Positions 50,022 through 59,509 of a stretch of 64,000 bases of DNA are shown one piece after another (position 1 is the stretch's first letter; each line of letters opens with the position of its first letter). The stretch is from assembly GCA_021404685.1 (NCBI GenBank), contig QWHC01000014.1, positions 1-64,000 of the forward strand, read 5' to 3'. The position numbers and the translations under genes are program-made. Below the pieces are notes generated by a model, which did no database searches, was not told where the DNA came from, and saw only the letters and a list, made by a program, of their open reading frames with translations. The DNA comes from Chloroflexi bacterium CFX4. GTDB taxonomy: Bacteria; Chloroflexota; Anaerolineae; Aggregatilineales; UBA2796.

Positions 50022-50744
50022 TTATTGTAACTCAGATGTGCAAATGGGCAGCGTAAACCAGAAAGCCGCACCACCTTCAGGCGCATCCTCCACCCAAATG
50101 CTGCCGCCGTGCTGTTCAACCATCCACTTACAAAAAGGTAGCCCTAGGCCATAGCCTGCCACAGCCGTAGCCGTATCCGGCGCACGGAAGAAGTATTCAA
50201 AAATGCGCTCGCGCAGTTCAGGTGGCACGCCATTACCTGAATCCAAGACACCAATTTGCAAGAAATAGGTGTCGGTGTGCTGTATCAGCTCAGGGTAAAC
50301 CGTGATCCGCACCCTGCTGCCGGGCGCATAACGCATAGCATTTTCCACCAAGTTCCACAGCAAGCGCAGCACTTGGCTTTCATCAGCGCACAATAAGGGC
50401 AGATCAGCGGGCAGATCATTGATCAATGTGACGTTGGGTGCTTGGGTTGCATTGTGCCAGCCACTCAGCACGCGCTCAGTAAGGGCGTGCAAAGAACACG
50501 GGCGAATGACAGGGGCTTGTGCGCTGTCGCTGCCGATAGGCATCGCATCCAGCATTTGCAATAGATCAGCACCGCTATCATTGATGATCCGCATAACCAA
50601 CGGCACAAGGTCGTTATCTTCTGCCACCAGCATATCGTGCAACGTATATAACCCGCTGATAAGGCGGCAGAGCGGCTTACGCAAATCGTGGGCAAATAAG
50701 ACCAGCCACTTGCTGCGTTCTGAATCAGCAGGCGGGACAGACAT
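50022..50744 (-). CDS. Soluble histidine kinase
   Basis: This 240-residue protein lacks a sensor domain and membrane segments. The H box is LFAHDLRKPLCRLI (H19), N box LLWNLVENAMRYAPG, G1 VLDSGNGVPPELRERIFEYF and G2 GYGLGLPFCKWMVEQHGG. All catalytic elements are intact. The DHp is of the same kind as in its neighbours. It starts 15 bp downstream of the giant kinase stop. The signal it responds to must come from a partner. Confidence 0.9.
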   Translation of the reverse strand: MSVPPADSERSKWLVLFAHDLRKPLCRLISGLYTLHDMLVAEDNDLVPLVMRIINDSGADLLQMLDAMPIGSDSAQAPVIRPCSLHALTERVLSGWHNATQAPNVTLINDLPADLPLLCADESQVLRLLWNLVENAMRYAPGSRVRITVYPELIQHTDTYFLQIGVLDSGNGVPPELRERIFEYFFRAPDTATAVAGYGLGLPFCKWMVEQHGGSIWVEDAPEGGAAFWFTLPICTSELQ

Positions 50745-50759
50745 ATCGCTCAAAGTGGA

Positions 50760-53700
50760 TTAATCTCCCATTGGAACAGGCTGTCGTACAGCTAAGGGCA
50801 GGGTGAACGAAAATGCTGCGCCGCCTTCTGCACCACTCTCTACCCATATTTTGCCGCCATGTGCCTCAACTGCCAAACGGCAGAAGGTTAAGCCCAAACC
50901 ACTACCTCGGTGACCGCGCACCGCTGATTTGGAAATTTGCACAAACTTCTCGAAAATGCGCGTGCGCTGCTCAGGCGGAATGCCCTTGCCTGTATCCGTA
51001 ACGCTGATGGTTAACATGCGTTCAGCCGTGATGCGTTCGAGGCTGGCGCTCACCCGAATCTGCCCGCCGCTTGGCGTGTGGCGTATGGCGTTATCCAACA
51101 GATTAAACAGCACGCGCTTGATCTGCTCTCGATCCACCGCTACGGATGGCACATTCGGCGCAATCTGGTTGACGAGCCTAATGTTAGCAGAATATGCGGC
51201 AGCCTCAAACGCCTGTAAGGTATTTGCCACCAGATCGGGCAGCGCGACTACACCGATGTTGATCGGCATTTGGCGGCGTTCAAGGCGTGCAATATCCAAG
51301 AGTGATTCGATCAAATCAAGCTGGCTGTTGGCACTGGTCAACGCGATCTCAATCACATTGCCCAGATCGCTATAATCTTGAATGGCGATCAGATCGTTGA
51401 GCAAGCGCAGGCTGCTGATCACACTAGTCATCGGTCCGCGCAGATCATGCACCAGCATGTTGGAAATTTCTTGCTGGAACTGCTTCAGCGCTTCTTCTTG
51501 CGTAATATCACGCAACACCAACAGCTTGCCAACAGGCTGGTTCAGGTTATCCAAAACGGGAACAGTGGTTTCCTCAATATCACGCGGCACTTCGGAAACT
51601 TCCAAGCGATAGTGACGGCGGGAAGGCTCACGCGGCAGCCCTTCGGCAAGAGCGGCGTTCAAGGGCGCTAAGGCGCTCAGGCTTAGGGCGGCCTGCCCTT
51701 GTGCGCGGTTCAAAGGGGCGTTCAGCAAATGTTCGGCGGCACGGTTTGCCAGCAGCAAAATGCCATCGCCGCTGATCAGCAGCATTCCCTCACGGGCAGA
51801 GTCAAATACGGTCTGCATTTGATCGCGGCGGGCGCGCACTTCCTCAAAAAGGCGCGCATTTTGAATAGCAATCGCCGCCTGAATAGCGATCATCTCTAGC
51901 GCATGGATGCGGTTATCACCCAGATCAGCGGGATCGTCAAGGCTGATGATGAAGCTGCCAAAATGCTGACCGCCCCGTTGGATCGGCAGCCGAACAACCT
52001 CATAAGCGCCTGTATCTTCAGGCACCAGCAATGGGCGCTCCACAGTAAGGCTCTCGCCGCGTGGCGGGCGCGTTTCGTGCAGCAGCAAATGGACACTGCC
52101 ATTGCGAATAGTCTTGATCACTGCATTAACCAGCAAGTTGAGCGTGGTTGAGAGCGAGCCAGCCATCAGCATTTCTAGCGAGAGCGCACGCAGATGTTGC
52201 AGCGTGTTGATTTGGTACTCTAGGCGCTGGAAAAGCTGCGTTGTGGCAAGTGCAATAGCGGCATGTTCGGCAAGGTTGGTGATGAACCGCTGATGCGTGC
52301 TGTTAAAGGCAGCAGGGCGGCGGCTCTCCAAATTGATGACACCCACGCGCTGTTCTTTGTAAACAATTGGCACGCACAGCTCAGAAAGCATCGGCACATT
52401 GGTGGGCTGAACATAGTTCGGCACGTGGCGCGTATCATCTAGGCGAACAGGTTGCCCATTCCGCAGCACCTGCCCGATCACGCCTTCAAAGGCATGGCTG
52501 GGGACGATAAATTGAATGTCGTCACGGGCGAGAAAGCGCTCTAGGCGCGTGCGATGATCGACCTCATGGGTGGGCAACAGCAGCACGCTAACCAGATCGG
52601 CAGCCGTGTGATTAAGGGCGGCGCGCAGCACCTCGCTGATGATCGCCTCTAGGTTAAGTGCGCCTGAAATCTTGCGCGAGATACTCTCAATGGCGCTTAG
52701 CTCATCCACACGCGCTTCAAGGGCTGTATCCATCTGCTGGTATTCTTGTGCGTTCCGCATGGCAAGGGCAGCCTGATTCACCAATGCTTCTGCCATTTGG
52801 CGCACGCGGCTGGGAATAGGCGTTGGTTGGGTGTGGGCAATCCCAACGATGCCGAATGCCTGTCCATCATTCACAGTTGGGATGAACAGCACTTGTGCGA
52901 ATGGCGATGAGTGAAGCTGCTCATAATCTTCGGGCAGTTCGGGCGAGAGGTAGCTGTGCTGCGTTTGGAGTGCCTTCGCAATCGAGCCGACGGTTGGCAA
53001 AGTCTCTGGGATGAGCAGATCGCCCGATTTGCGGCTGGCAATCACCTGAAGGCGATTATCAGGCGTCAGGAAGCGCACTGTCATAGCATCCGGCGCACAA
53101 AGGCGCTCTAGATCGTCAAACAGGCGTTCGGCAATGCTCGGCAAGTCCAGTGAAGCGGTGAAGGCACGCGAGGCGTTCACCATCTGGGTGAGTTCTTGGG
53201 CGCGCTGCTCAATATCGGCATGATGACGGGCATTGGCAATCGAAACAGCCAATTGGTTGGCAAAGGTGCTAAGCAGTTCAAGCGCGTTTTGCTCTAGGGT
53301 CGGCGGTGTGCGGTAATGGGTAATTGCCACGCCGATCCGCTGTGCCTCAACGCTGAGTGGTAACGCCAAAAGGCCTGAACAAGCCATGCGGTGTGCATAG
53401 GTGCGCCATGCATCTTCAGTCGGCAGGTCGTCCACAGCGTTGATAAAGGTATAGGTGCGTGGTTCAAAGGCAGACCAAAGGCAGGCTGCCGCTGTTTCAT
53501 CAAGCTCAAGCTGTATCCGATCAGGCAGATCAATGCCGTATCCCAAGCTGAAGGTCTGTGCCTCAGGCTCAAAAAGAAAGATGACAGCGCTATCAGCAGT
53601 GCCAACTTGTTGCAGCACATCGCAGGCAGTCTGCAAAATTGCTTGCAGGTCGAAGGTGTCGCTCATGCCTGAAGAAACGCTGTTCAGCAGCGCCAGTTTG

Positions 53701-54971
53701 TTGGCGATGCCAAACAGGTTCTCGTAAAGGGTGATGTTCTGCAATGCAGTGGCAGCTTGCGCGGCGATGATCTCCAACATGGCAAGGTCATCTTTATCGT
53801 AGGCGTAGGCGTTGGTAAGGCTTTGAACAGCCATCACGCCCATCACAGCGCCATCCGCCAACATAGGCACGCCCAAAAAACAGCGGCTCGGTTTGCCCAA
53901 ACGCTCCACACCCAGCCTTTTCAACTGCGCGTTGGTGCTTTCCAATGTGCCGCGCAGCAGCAGCGGTTTTTTCGTCCGAATGATATGCCCCGTGATGCCA
54001 AGCGGCGGCGAGGGACTCCATGCGCGGCGCACGCCATTATCCACCGACAAGGGAAAGCTGACTGTCTCGCTGTGTGGATCGTAGAAGGCGATGTAGAAGA
54101 TGGAGGCATCCATCACGCGGCAGACCTGCTCGTAGATGTTCTCGACCAGATCAGTGGTTGTCAGATTGCGTGAAAGCGTCTGCCCAATGTTGTTCAATGT
54201 GGCAAGTTCGTCCACACGGCGCATCAAATCGCGGTAGTTCTTTTCGTTGTTGCGTGTGATGAGCGCTGCGATGAGGATCAGAGCAGTCACCGCCACATCA
54301 CCTAAGGTATCTTGGCTGCTATATATGGCTGCCACCAAGAGCGCTAGCAGTTGCGAGAAGGTATGAAACAGCGCAAAGCGCAGCATGAGCAGTTTGAAAT
54401 ACGGCTTTTCGCTAGGCGTCAGCGAAGGGCGCACCACAACAATTGTCACCAGCAGGTGGACGATGGAATAGGCGAAGAACAGCAGCAAATATTGCGTGAG
54501 GTTGGCAGGATCAAAGGTGACGAGTGGCAGCCTCCCACCTGCAAAAAAGTACAGCCACGCCGCAGCGAGCAAGGCAAAACTGGTCAGCGCGATGTTCAAG
54601 GCGATCATGATCGCGGTGGTGATGGGCAGTTCGTGTGGGCGTCCGGTGCGGCTTTCCCAAAAGGTCAGCAGCACCTCGTAAAGCGTATGCCCAAGCGCTG
54701 TTGCCGCGATGGCGCCAAGCGGACCGATGCTGAGCAGTGCTGAAAGGACTGCTACGCTCTCAATGCCAGCATAGAGCCTGCCCAACACAGGAAAGGTAAG
54801 CGCTGAAAGCGCCGCATAGAGCAGCGCAAAATAGAGGATGTCGCCCAGAGTGATAAGGTGTGTGAACCAGTTGCCTATATTGGCGGACACAATAAGCGCA
54901 CCAATGCCGAGCAAGGCAGTGATGCCAATGAGCGCGTATGGGATCGGCTCGGTAACTTGCCTATTGTGCAT
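50760..54971 (-). CDS. Giant multi-GAF membrane histidine kinase
   Basis: This 1403-residue protein starts with about eight membrane helices (to about residue 240). Four GAF domains follow, each introduced by a helical linker (LATLNNIGQTLSRNL, KLALLNSVSSGMSD, LTQMVNASRAFTASLD, LSAIESISRKISGAL). A GAF-like domain (NTLQHLRALSLEML) and a PAS domain (QMQTVFDSAREGMLLISGDG) come next. The kinase core has H box MLVHDLRGPMTSVI, N box VLFNLLDNAIRHTPS, G1 SVTDTGKGIPPEQ and G2 SGLGLTFCRLAVEAHGG. It is a multi-input sensor of intracellular and membrane signals. The upstream region is 357 bp. It is first in a run of kinase-type genes. Confidence 0.94.
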   Translation of the reverse strand: MHNRQVTEPIPYALIGITALLGIGALIVSANIGNWFTHLITLGDILYFALLYAALSALTFPVLGRLYAGIESVAVLSALLSIGPLGAIAATALGHTLYEVLLTFWESRTGRPHELPITTAIMIALNIALTSFALLAAAWLYFFAGGRLPLVTFDPANLTQYLLLFFAYSIVHLLVTIVVVRPSLTPSEKPYFKLLMLRFALFHTFSQLLALLVAAIYSSQDTLGDVAVTALILIAALITRNNEKNYRDLMRRVDELATLNNIGQTLSRNLTTTDLVENIYEQVCRVMDASIFYIAFYDPHSETVSFPLSVDNGVRRAWSPSPPLGITGHIIRTKKPLLLRGTLESTNAQLKRLGVERLGKPSRCFLGVPMLADGAVMGVMAVQSLTNAYAYDKDDLAMLEIIAAQAATALQNITLYENLFGIANKLALLNSVSSGMSDTFDLQAILQTACDVLQQVGTADSAVIFLFEPEAQTFSLGYGIDLPDRIQLELDETAAACLWSAFEPRTYTFINAVDDLPTEDAWRTYAHRMACSGLLALPLSVEAQRIGVAITHYRTPPTLEQNALELLSTFANQLAVSIANARHHADIEQRAQELTQMVNASRAFTASLDLPSIAERLFDDLERLCAPDAMTVRFLTPDNRLQVIASRKSGDLLIPETLPTVGSIAKALQTQHSYLSPELPEDYEQLHSSPFAQVLFIPTVNDGQAFGIVGIAHTQPTPIPSRVRQMAEALVNQAALAMRNAQEYQQMDTALEARVDELSAIESISRKISGALNLEAIISEVLRAALNHTAADLVSVLLLPTHEVDHRTRLERFLARDDIQFIVPSHAFEGVIGQVLRNGQPVRLDDTRHVPNYVQPTNVPMLSELCVPIVYKEQRVGVINLESRRPAAFNSTHQRFITNLAEHAAIALATTQLFQRLEYQINTLQHLRALSLEMLMAGSLSTTLNLLVNAVIKTIRNGSVHLLLHETRPPRGESLTVERPLLVPEDTGAYEVVRLPIQRGGQHFGSFIISLDDPADLGDNRIHALEMIAIQAAIAIQNARLFEEVRARRDQMQTVFDSAREGMLLISGDGILLLANRAAEHLLNAPLNRAQGQAALSLSALAPLNAALAEGLPREPSRRHYRLEVSEVPRDIEETTVPVLDNLNQPVGKLLVLRDITQEEALKQFQQEISNMLVHDLRGPMTSVISSLRLLNDLIAIQDYSDLGNVIEIALTSANSQLDLIESLLDIARLERRQMPINIGVVALPDLVANTLQAFEAAAYSANIRLVNQIAPNVPSVAVDREQIKRVLFNLLDNAIRHTPSGGQIRVSASLERITAERMLTISVTDTGKGIPPEQRTRIFEKFVQISKSAVRGHRGSGLGLTFCRLAVEAHGGKIWVESGAEGGAAFSFTLPLAVRQPVPMGD

Positions 54972-55328
54972 AAAACTTTAGCACACTACCCACACATTAG
55001 AGCAGCTTAAACAACAAACATAGCCAACGCCTGATAAAAGTGGACGCTCCCTCTCACCACAATATCACTTCCAGTTTACAAGGCATTTTGAGAGCGCTTG
55101 ATTAATTATAGCCGAGAGTTTAGATGGATTAAAAGGCTGACGAAAAGGAAAGGCTAACTTTTAGGCGCTATTTTGGGCGGTTTTGCGCTTTTGAAACAAC
55201 TTTGAGAGACGCCTGAACCTGACGCTTAACAGGCGCAAAGCCGCCGAAAAGATGCACGGCGCATACTTTGGGTTAGAATGGTAAGCTAAGCAAATGATCT
55301 ATATGTTTAGCTGCTAAGGGGGACGCTT
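54972..55328. other. Divergent intergenic region with a possible structured leader
   Basis: This 357-bp, AT-richer region lies between the giant kinase (minus) and the PA14/SH3 gene (plus). GGCGGTTTTGCGC (55176-55188) pairs with GCGCAAAGCCGCC (55233-55245), with one G-T pair. A nested CGCCTG/CAGGCG lies inside, partly overlapping the right arm. A possible -10 (TAGAAT near 55274) is close to the start. No RNA gene was recognised. Confidence 0.4.
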
Positions 55329-57167
55329 ATGGCTCATCGCCTTACCCGCCTGATGGCGCTTTGGCTCTGTGTGGTGCTTGGGGCAGCCCTGCTGCCGACG
55401 GCACAGCCTAGCCGCGCCCTTCAACCTGATTTCGGTCCGCCGTTCGTTCAGGCGAATGAAACCGGCTCGAACTGGACGGGTGCTTACTTCCCAAACCGTG
55501 ATTTGCAAGGCACGCCCGCCTTCACCCGCATTGATCCGGCGGTTGTTTTCAACTGGGGACCGAACTCGCCCGGTCCCGGCATCGGTGTGCAGAATTGGTC
55601 GGTGCGCTGGCAAGGCGTGCAGTACCTGAACGCTGGCACCTACCGCCTAACGGTGCGCTCTGACGATGGCGTCCGCATCTTTGTGAATGGGCAATTGGTC
55701 ATCAACGAGTGGCGCGAACAGGCACCCACCACCTTCACCCGCGATATTCAAGTTTCGGCAGGCGTCCATGCCTTCCAAATTGATTATTTTCAGGGCTTGG
55801 GCGATGCTAGCATTGCCTTCTCTTGGCAATATATCCAAACACAAAGCACCGCATGGACAGCGCAGTATTTCAACAATCCCAACCTGAGCGGTGCGCCAGT
55901 CATGACGCGCCTTGAGCCGCGTATTGACCACTTCTGGGGATTGGGTTCGCCCGATCCGTTGGTGGTGCCATCAGATCGCTTCAGCGCACGCTACACCGCA
56001 ACGCTGCCCTTCCAAGCAGCCACATACCGCTTTGTGCTGGCGGGCGACGACGGTGTGCGGCTGTTCATCAACGACATCTTGGTGATTGACCAATGGCGGC
56101 GGCAGAGCATCACTGCCTACAGCATTGACGTGGCGCTCAGCGCAGGCTTGCACACAATCCGCGTCGAATACTTTGAGGATACCGAACAAGCCGCCGTGCG
56201 CCTGACCATTCAGCTTGCCATTGGTTCGCCCTATGGTGCGCAATCCGATTTCTGGTATGGTGAATACTACGCCAACCCGAATCTGAGCGGCTCGCCCAGT
56301 TTCATCCGCAATGATGGCTTTAGCGGCATTAACTTTAACTGGAACACTGCGCCGCCGTTGCCGGGCTTCCCACGGGACAACTTCTCGGTACGCTGGACGC
56401 GCCGCATCTGCACACCGGGACGCCCAACGCGCTTCTACCTATATGTGGATGACGGTGCGCGCCTATTCATTGACGGCACGCTGATCATTGATGCGTGGGG
56501 CTTAAAGCCTGATACGGTCTATCAGCGTTTTGTAGACCTAACGGCTGGCTGCCATGACCTGCGCGTGGAATATCAGCAGCAGACCTTGCAGAGTTTCATC
56601 GTGTTAACGTGGGATCCGCCTGACGCGCAAAACCCTGCCTTGCCAATTCCCGGCATCACACCGGGCAGTGGCGGGCAGCCTGCCAATGTGGTCGGCTTGG
56701 TCATCAATGCCAGCACGCTGAACGTCCGCAGCGCGCCGAACCTTGGCGCCGCCGTGCTAGAGCAGATTCGTGGCGGCTCGTTCGTCACGGTCTTGGCGCG
56801 TAACGCCGCCACCACATGGCTGCGAATCCGCACCCAAAGCGGCGTGGTGGGTTGGGTAAATGCCTCGTTCATCCAAACCAACCTGAGCAATCTCTCTAGC
56901 TTGCCCATTGATGGGGCGGTGGGCGGCGTGCCGCAGCCAACAGGCGTGCGCGGCAGGCTGACCTCAGGCTTGCGGCTGCGCGAAGGTCCCGGCACAACCT
57001 TTCGCCAATACTTCACCATTGAATGGGGGCAAACGGTAGACCTGCTTGGGCGCAGCGCCGACGGGCAGTGGTATCAGGTCATCTACAATGGGCAGAACGG
57101 TTGGATATATGCGCCTTACGTCCAGATCATTCAGGGCAATCCGCTGAGCTTGCCGATCACGGGCTAG
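55329..57167 (+). CDS. Secreted PA14 x3 / SH3b x2 protein
   Basis: The protein has 612 residues. After a signal peptide (LMALWLCVVLGAALLPT, then AQP) come three PA14-type beta domains (about 30-160, 170-290, 300-430), each with a W(T/Y)G(A/E)Y(F/Y) opening and a DDGVRIF/DDGVRLF/DDGARLF metal-binding strand typical of glycan-binding PA14. A linker precedes two SH3b domains (about 450-515, LNVRSAPNLGAAVLEQI; and 545-605, LRLREGPGTTFRQYF). SH3b domains commonly bind cell wall or peptides. This is a surface adhesin-like architecture with no catalytic motif. AAGGGGGA lies just before the ATG. Confidence 0.93.
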   Translation: MAHRLTRLMALWLCVVLGAALLPTAQPSRALQPDFGPPFVQANETGSNWTGAYFPNRDLQGTPAFTRIDPAVVFNWGPNSPGPGIGVQNWSVRWQGVQYLNAGTYRLTVRSDDGVRIFVNGQLVINEWREQAPTTFTRDIQVSAGVHAFQIDYFQGLGDASIAFSWQYIQTQSTAWTAQYFNNPNLSGAPVMTRLEPRIDHFWGLGSPDPLVVPSDRFSARYTATLPFQAATYRFVLAGDDGVRLFINDILVIDQWRRQSITAYSIDVALSAGLHTIRVEYFEDTEQAAVRLTIQLAIGSPYGAQSDFWYGEYYANPNLSGSPSFIRNDGFSGINFNWNTAPPLPGFPRDNFSVRWTRRICTPGRPTRFYLYVDDGARLFIDGTLIIDAWGLKPDTVYQRFVDLTAGCHDLRVEYQQQTLQSFIVLTWDPPDAQNPALPIPGITPGSGGQPANVVGLVINASTLNVRSAPNLGAAVLEQIRGGSFVTVLARNAATTWLRIRTQSGVVGWVNASFIQTNLSNLSSLPIDGAVGGVPQPTGVRGRLTSGLRLREGPGTTFRQYFTIEWGQTVDLLGRSADGQWYQVIYNGQNGWIYAPYVQIIQGNPLSLPITG

Positions 57168-57190
57168 GGCAGTGCCGCGCAGTTTGCCGC

Positions 57191-58108
57191 TTAGCGTTGG
57201 ATGTCTACTTCGCAGGGTGGTAGGCTGCTCCCATTCTTCAAGAAGACGGTTAGGCGCAGCATATAGCGTGCTGCGCTTAGCCTGCTCAGATCAGCGTTTT
57301 CCACCAACAACCCTTCGCGCACAGGGCGGCGCACGTTTGCCAGCAAGATGGATGGCTGCTGTGTGGCGTCCTCACGGATAAATAGATACAACTCGTAGTG
57401 GTCGAAATCAGGGTGAGCCGCCGTGCCGCGCACATCGAGATCGGCAAGGTTAACGCGCCCATCCTGACGTGGCAACGTAATGCGCGCATTCGGATCAGGG
57501 CAGCGGGCAAGCAGGACAGCCACATGGGTTTGCGTCGGTGCGAAGGCGCGTGCCTCAGCGGTCTGTTCGCGCTGCATGGCTTGGCGCACCAGCCCGTTCT
57601 GCTGCGCTAAACTGATGAAGACCACATTGGCGAGGAAAACCAAGCCGAGAATGGTCAGCACGTAGCGGTAGGGGCTGAAAAAAAGATTTCGAACGGCATC
57701 GCGGTAGGGATTATTGTAGCGCGTGTACTGCGGCTTAACGGTGCGATACCACGCCCAAAACTCATCACCTTCCATGCGTTCAGGTGTGCGGCGCGGCGTT
57801 TCACGGGCAGGCGCGGGCGGCTGAGCCCACCATGCGGAGTCGGTTGTGTAGGCGGCAGGGTGCGTTTGGCGGCGCTGGCGGTCATATTCCCAACGGCGGG
57901 CGGCGTCGCTCAGCACATCGTATGCCTCGCTCAGGCGGCGGAACTGTTCGGTCGCCCAAGCCACGCGCTCAGGGTTGCGGTCAGGGTGAACTTCTTTTGC
58001 TTTTTGGCGGAATGCCTGCTGCACCTGATCAGCATTCGCGTTGGCAGGCACGCCAAGCACGCTGTAAAAATCGTTCTTCGGATCGTAGCGAATGACACGG
58101 CGCTTCAC
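57191..58108 (-). CDS. Membrane-anchored J-domain protein
   Basis: The protein has 305 residues. The N-terminal J domain (FYSVLGVPANANADQVQQAF, HPD motif at 41-43) activates an Hsp70 ATPase. A Pro/Arg-rich linker and one membrane helix (VLTILGLVFLANVVFISL) follow, then an extracytoplasmic domain of about 120 residues that I do not recognise. It lacks the Gly/Phe and zinc-finger regions of DnaJ, so it is a type-III J-protein, possibly directing Hsp70 to a membrane site. It converges with the PA14 gene. Confidence 0.9.
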   Translation of the reverse strand: MKRRVIRYDPKNDFYSVLGVPANANADQVQQAFRQKAKEVHPDRNPERVAWATEQFRRLSEAYDVLSDAARRWEYDRQRRQTHPAAYTTDSAWWAQPPAPARETPRRTPERMEGDEFWAWYRTVKPQYTRYNNPYRDAVRNLFFSPYRYVLTILGLVFLANVVFISLAQQNGLVRQAMQREQTAEARAFAPTQTHVAVLLARCPDPNARITLPRQDGRVNLADLDVRGTAAHPDFDHYELYLFIREDATQQPSILLANVRRPVREGLLVENADLSRLSAARYMLRLTVFLKNGSSLPPCEVDIQR

Positions 58109-58201
58109 AGGTCTGCTCTACCTACACATGGATAGCCTTTCAATTGATTTTAGAGCAAGCCCACACCTTTGCACACTCACTTTCACGAAAAATTTACCCC
58201 A

Positions 58202-58456
58202 TCATTCGCCGCCGCCACCCCCGCCGCCGCTATCGCCACCGCCTGAATCACCGCCAGAGTCGCTGTAGCCACCCGCATCGCCATCATCACCGCGATCATT
58301 AGAATCACCACCGTCATAGTATGTATGATAGAACATCACATCGCTGCCTGAACTGCCATAGCCTGAGCCATCGCGTCGTCTGTCGTTCCTGCCCGATAGC
58401 ATGCTGATGATGATGAACAGCACAACAACGATGATGATAATCGTCCCCCAATCCAT
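58202..58456 (-). CDS. Tiny membrane protein with Gly/Ser/Asp-rich tail (1)
   Basis: This 84-residue protein has one helix (IIIIVVVLFIIISML) and a polar tail of low complexity, rich in Gly, Ser and Asp (runs such as GGDSGGGDSGGGGGGGE at the C-terminus). It resembles TIGR-type small glycine-rich membrane proteins, whose role is unknown. A ribosome site GAGGG lies upstream of the ATG. It lies just downstream of the acyltransferase gene, on the same strand. Confidence 0.55.
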   Translation of the reverse strand: MDWGTIIIIVVVLFIIISMLSGRNDRRRDGSGYGSSGSDVMFYHTYYDGGDSNDRGDDGDAGGYSDSGGDSGGGDSGGGGGGGE

Positions 58457-58486
58457 ATTTCTAGCCCTCAATAGCTGCCTTTAGGC

Positions 58487-59191
58487 TTAGTGTACTACAA
58501 CTTCTGGTGAAGTGTGTGCGGCGTGCCATGCGGCAAGATCGGCTTGCCAGCTTGGTGCAAGCTCAGGCGGCAGCAAACGCGCCATGTTCAGGCTGAGCTG
58601 AAGGTCGTGCAAATCGGCGCGTGCGCTCCACACAAGCGGCGCACCAAAGCGGACGTGCCAGCTCTGATCGGTGCGCCAAACAGCAGTTGGAAGGCTTGGC
58701 ACAGGCAAACGCGCCAACCAACGTCCACTCCCTTCCCGAACAGACTCAAAGTGCAAGGCGGTTCGCCCTTCGGGAAAGACAAGCGATGCTTGCCGAAGGC
58801 AGCGCGCTCGCCATGCGCGCAAGCCGCGCAGCGAAGGGCTGCCGTTGCGCCAAGCGATATGCAGCACGTGCCGTTCCCAACGGGCGAAGATGTGCTGCAT
58901 CGCCGCACTTAGCAGCCTGTGGCGCGGATTGTCACGCTTGCCGGCTATCACCAACCAGTCATTAGCGCAGTCAGGGCGCGTTTGTTCCGCCGCTGCCAAC
59001 ACCACCGCGATGACATCAAGCGTTGGCGCGCCCTTATAGTGGTTCAAAGCAAGTACGAATGTGCCAACACTTGGCAGGTGTGCCGCGCCGCTGATCAGGG
59101 ACGGCGCGGCACGTAAGCGCACCAATGGCGCAAGCCGCCGCTGCGCCAGAGTCTGCCATGCCCAACCTGCCCAAAAACGCAGCCTGACCAC
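58487..59191 (-). CDS. PlsC-like lysophospholipid acyltransferase family protein
   Basis: This 234-residue protein contains LNHYKGAPTLD (block I; the usual HX4D is stretched, with more residues between His and Asp), then VFPEGRTALHFES, which fits block III (FPEGT/R), and a Pro-rich strand later. It probably acylates a glycerol-3-phosphate-type lipid, but the altered first motif makes activity uncertain. The start is GTG at 59191, close to the previous gene's stop. It lies between two tiny low-complexity membrane proteins. Confidence 0.6.
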   Translation of the reverse strand: MVRLRFWAGWAWQTLAQRRLAPLVRLRAAPSLISGAAHLPSVGTFVLALNHYKGAPTLDVIAVVLAAAEQTRPDCANDWLVIAGKRDNPRHRLLSAAMQHIFARWERHVLHIAWRNGSPSLRGLRAWRARCLRQASLVFPEGRTALHFESVREGSGRWLARLPVPSLPTAVWRTDQSWHVRFGAPLVWSARADLHDLQLSLNMARLLPPELAPSWQADLAAWHAAHTSPEVVVH

Positions 59192-59200
59192 AGCGCATAC

Positions 59201-59485
59201 CTATTCCTCAGGTAGTGGAATCTCGCCTAAGGCATCCTGACTGGTGGCATCTTGGCGTTTGCGCATGGCAACGCTGCCGCCATACCGAGAGTCCTCGCTG
59301 CTATCACTGCCCGACTCGGCGCTGTCGTTGCTATCGCTGCCGCTGCTCTCGCTATCGCCACTGCTGCCACTATCGCCGCTATCACTGTTGCTATCGCTGC
59401 CTTCCGCCGTCAGCAGGCGTTTGCCAAAGAGCAGCAGCACCAGCAACACGCCGATCAGTTGCACTTTACGCCACAGCACGGACAT
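59201..59485 (-). CDS. Tiny membrane protein with Ser/Asp-rich tail (2)
   Basis: This 94-residue protein has one helix (LIGVLLVLLLF) followed by about 40 residues made almost only of Ser, Asp, Gly and Glu (SDSNSDSGDSGSSGDSESSG and similar), then a charged segment. The DNA under it is a tandem array of short repeats (about 59280-59400, ctatcgctgc-type units). It may be a phase-variable or low-complexity surface tether, or an accident of a repeat array; the intact ATG and helix favour a real gene. Confidence 0.5.
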   Translation of the reverse strand: MSVLWRKVQLIGVLLVLLLFGKRLLTAEGSDSNSDSGDSGSSGDSESSGSDSNDSAESGSDSSEDSRYGGSVAMRKRQDATSQDALGEIPLPEE

Positions 59486-59509
59486 ACACGCCGCCTTTCA
59501 AGAGAGAGT

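Noticed and set aside
59280..59400. CRISPR-like array in the short-repeat region
   Set aside because: The units are short and have no unique spacers. They code for the Ser/Asp tail of a small protein.
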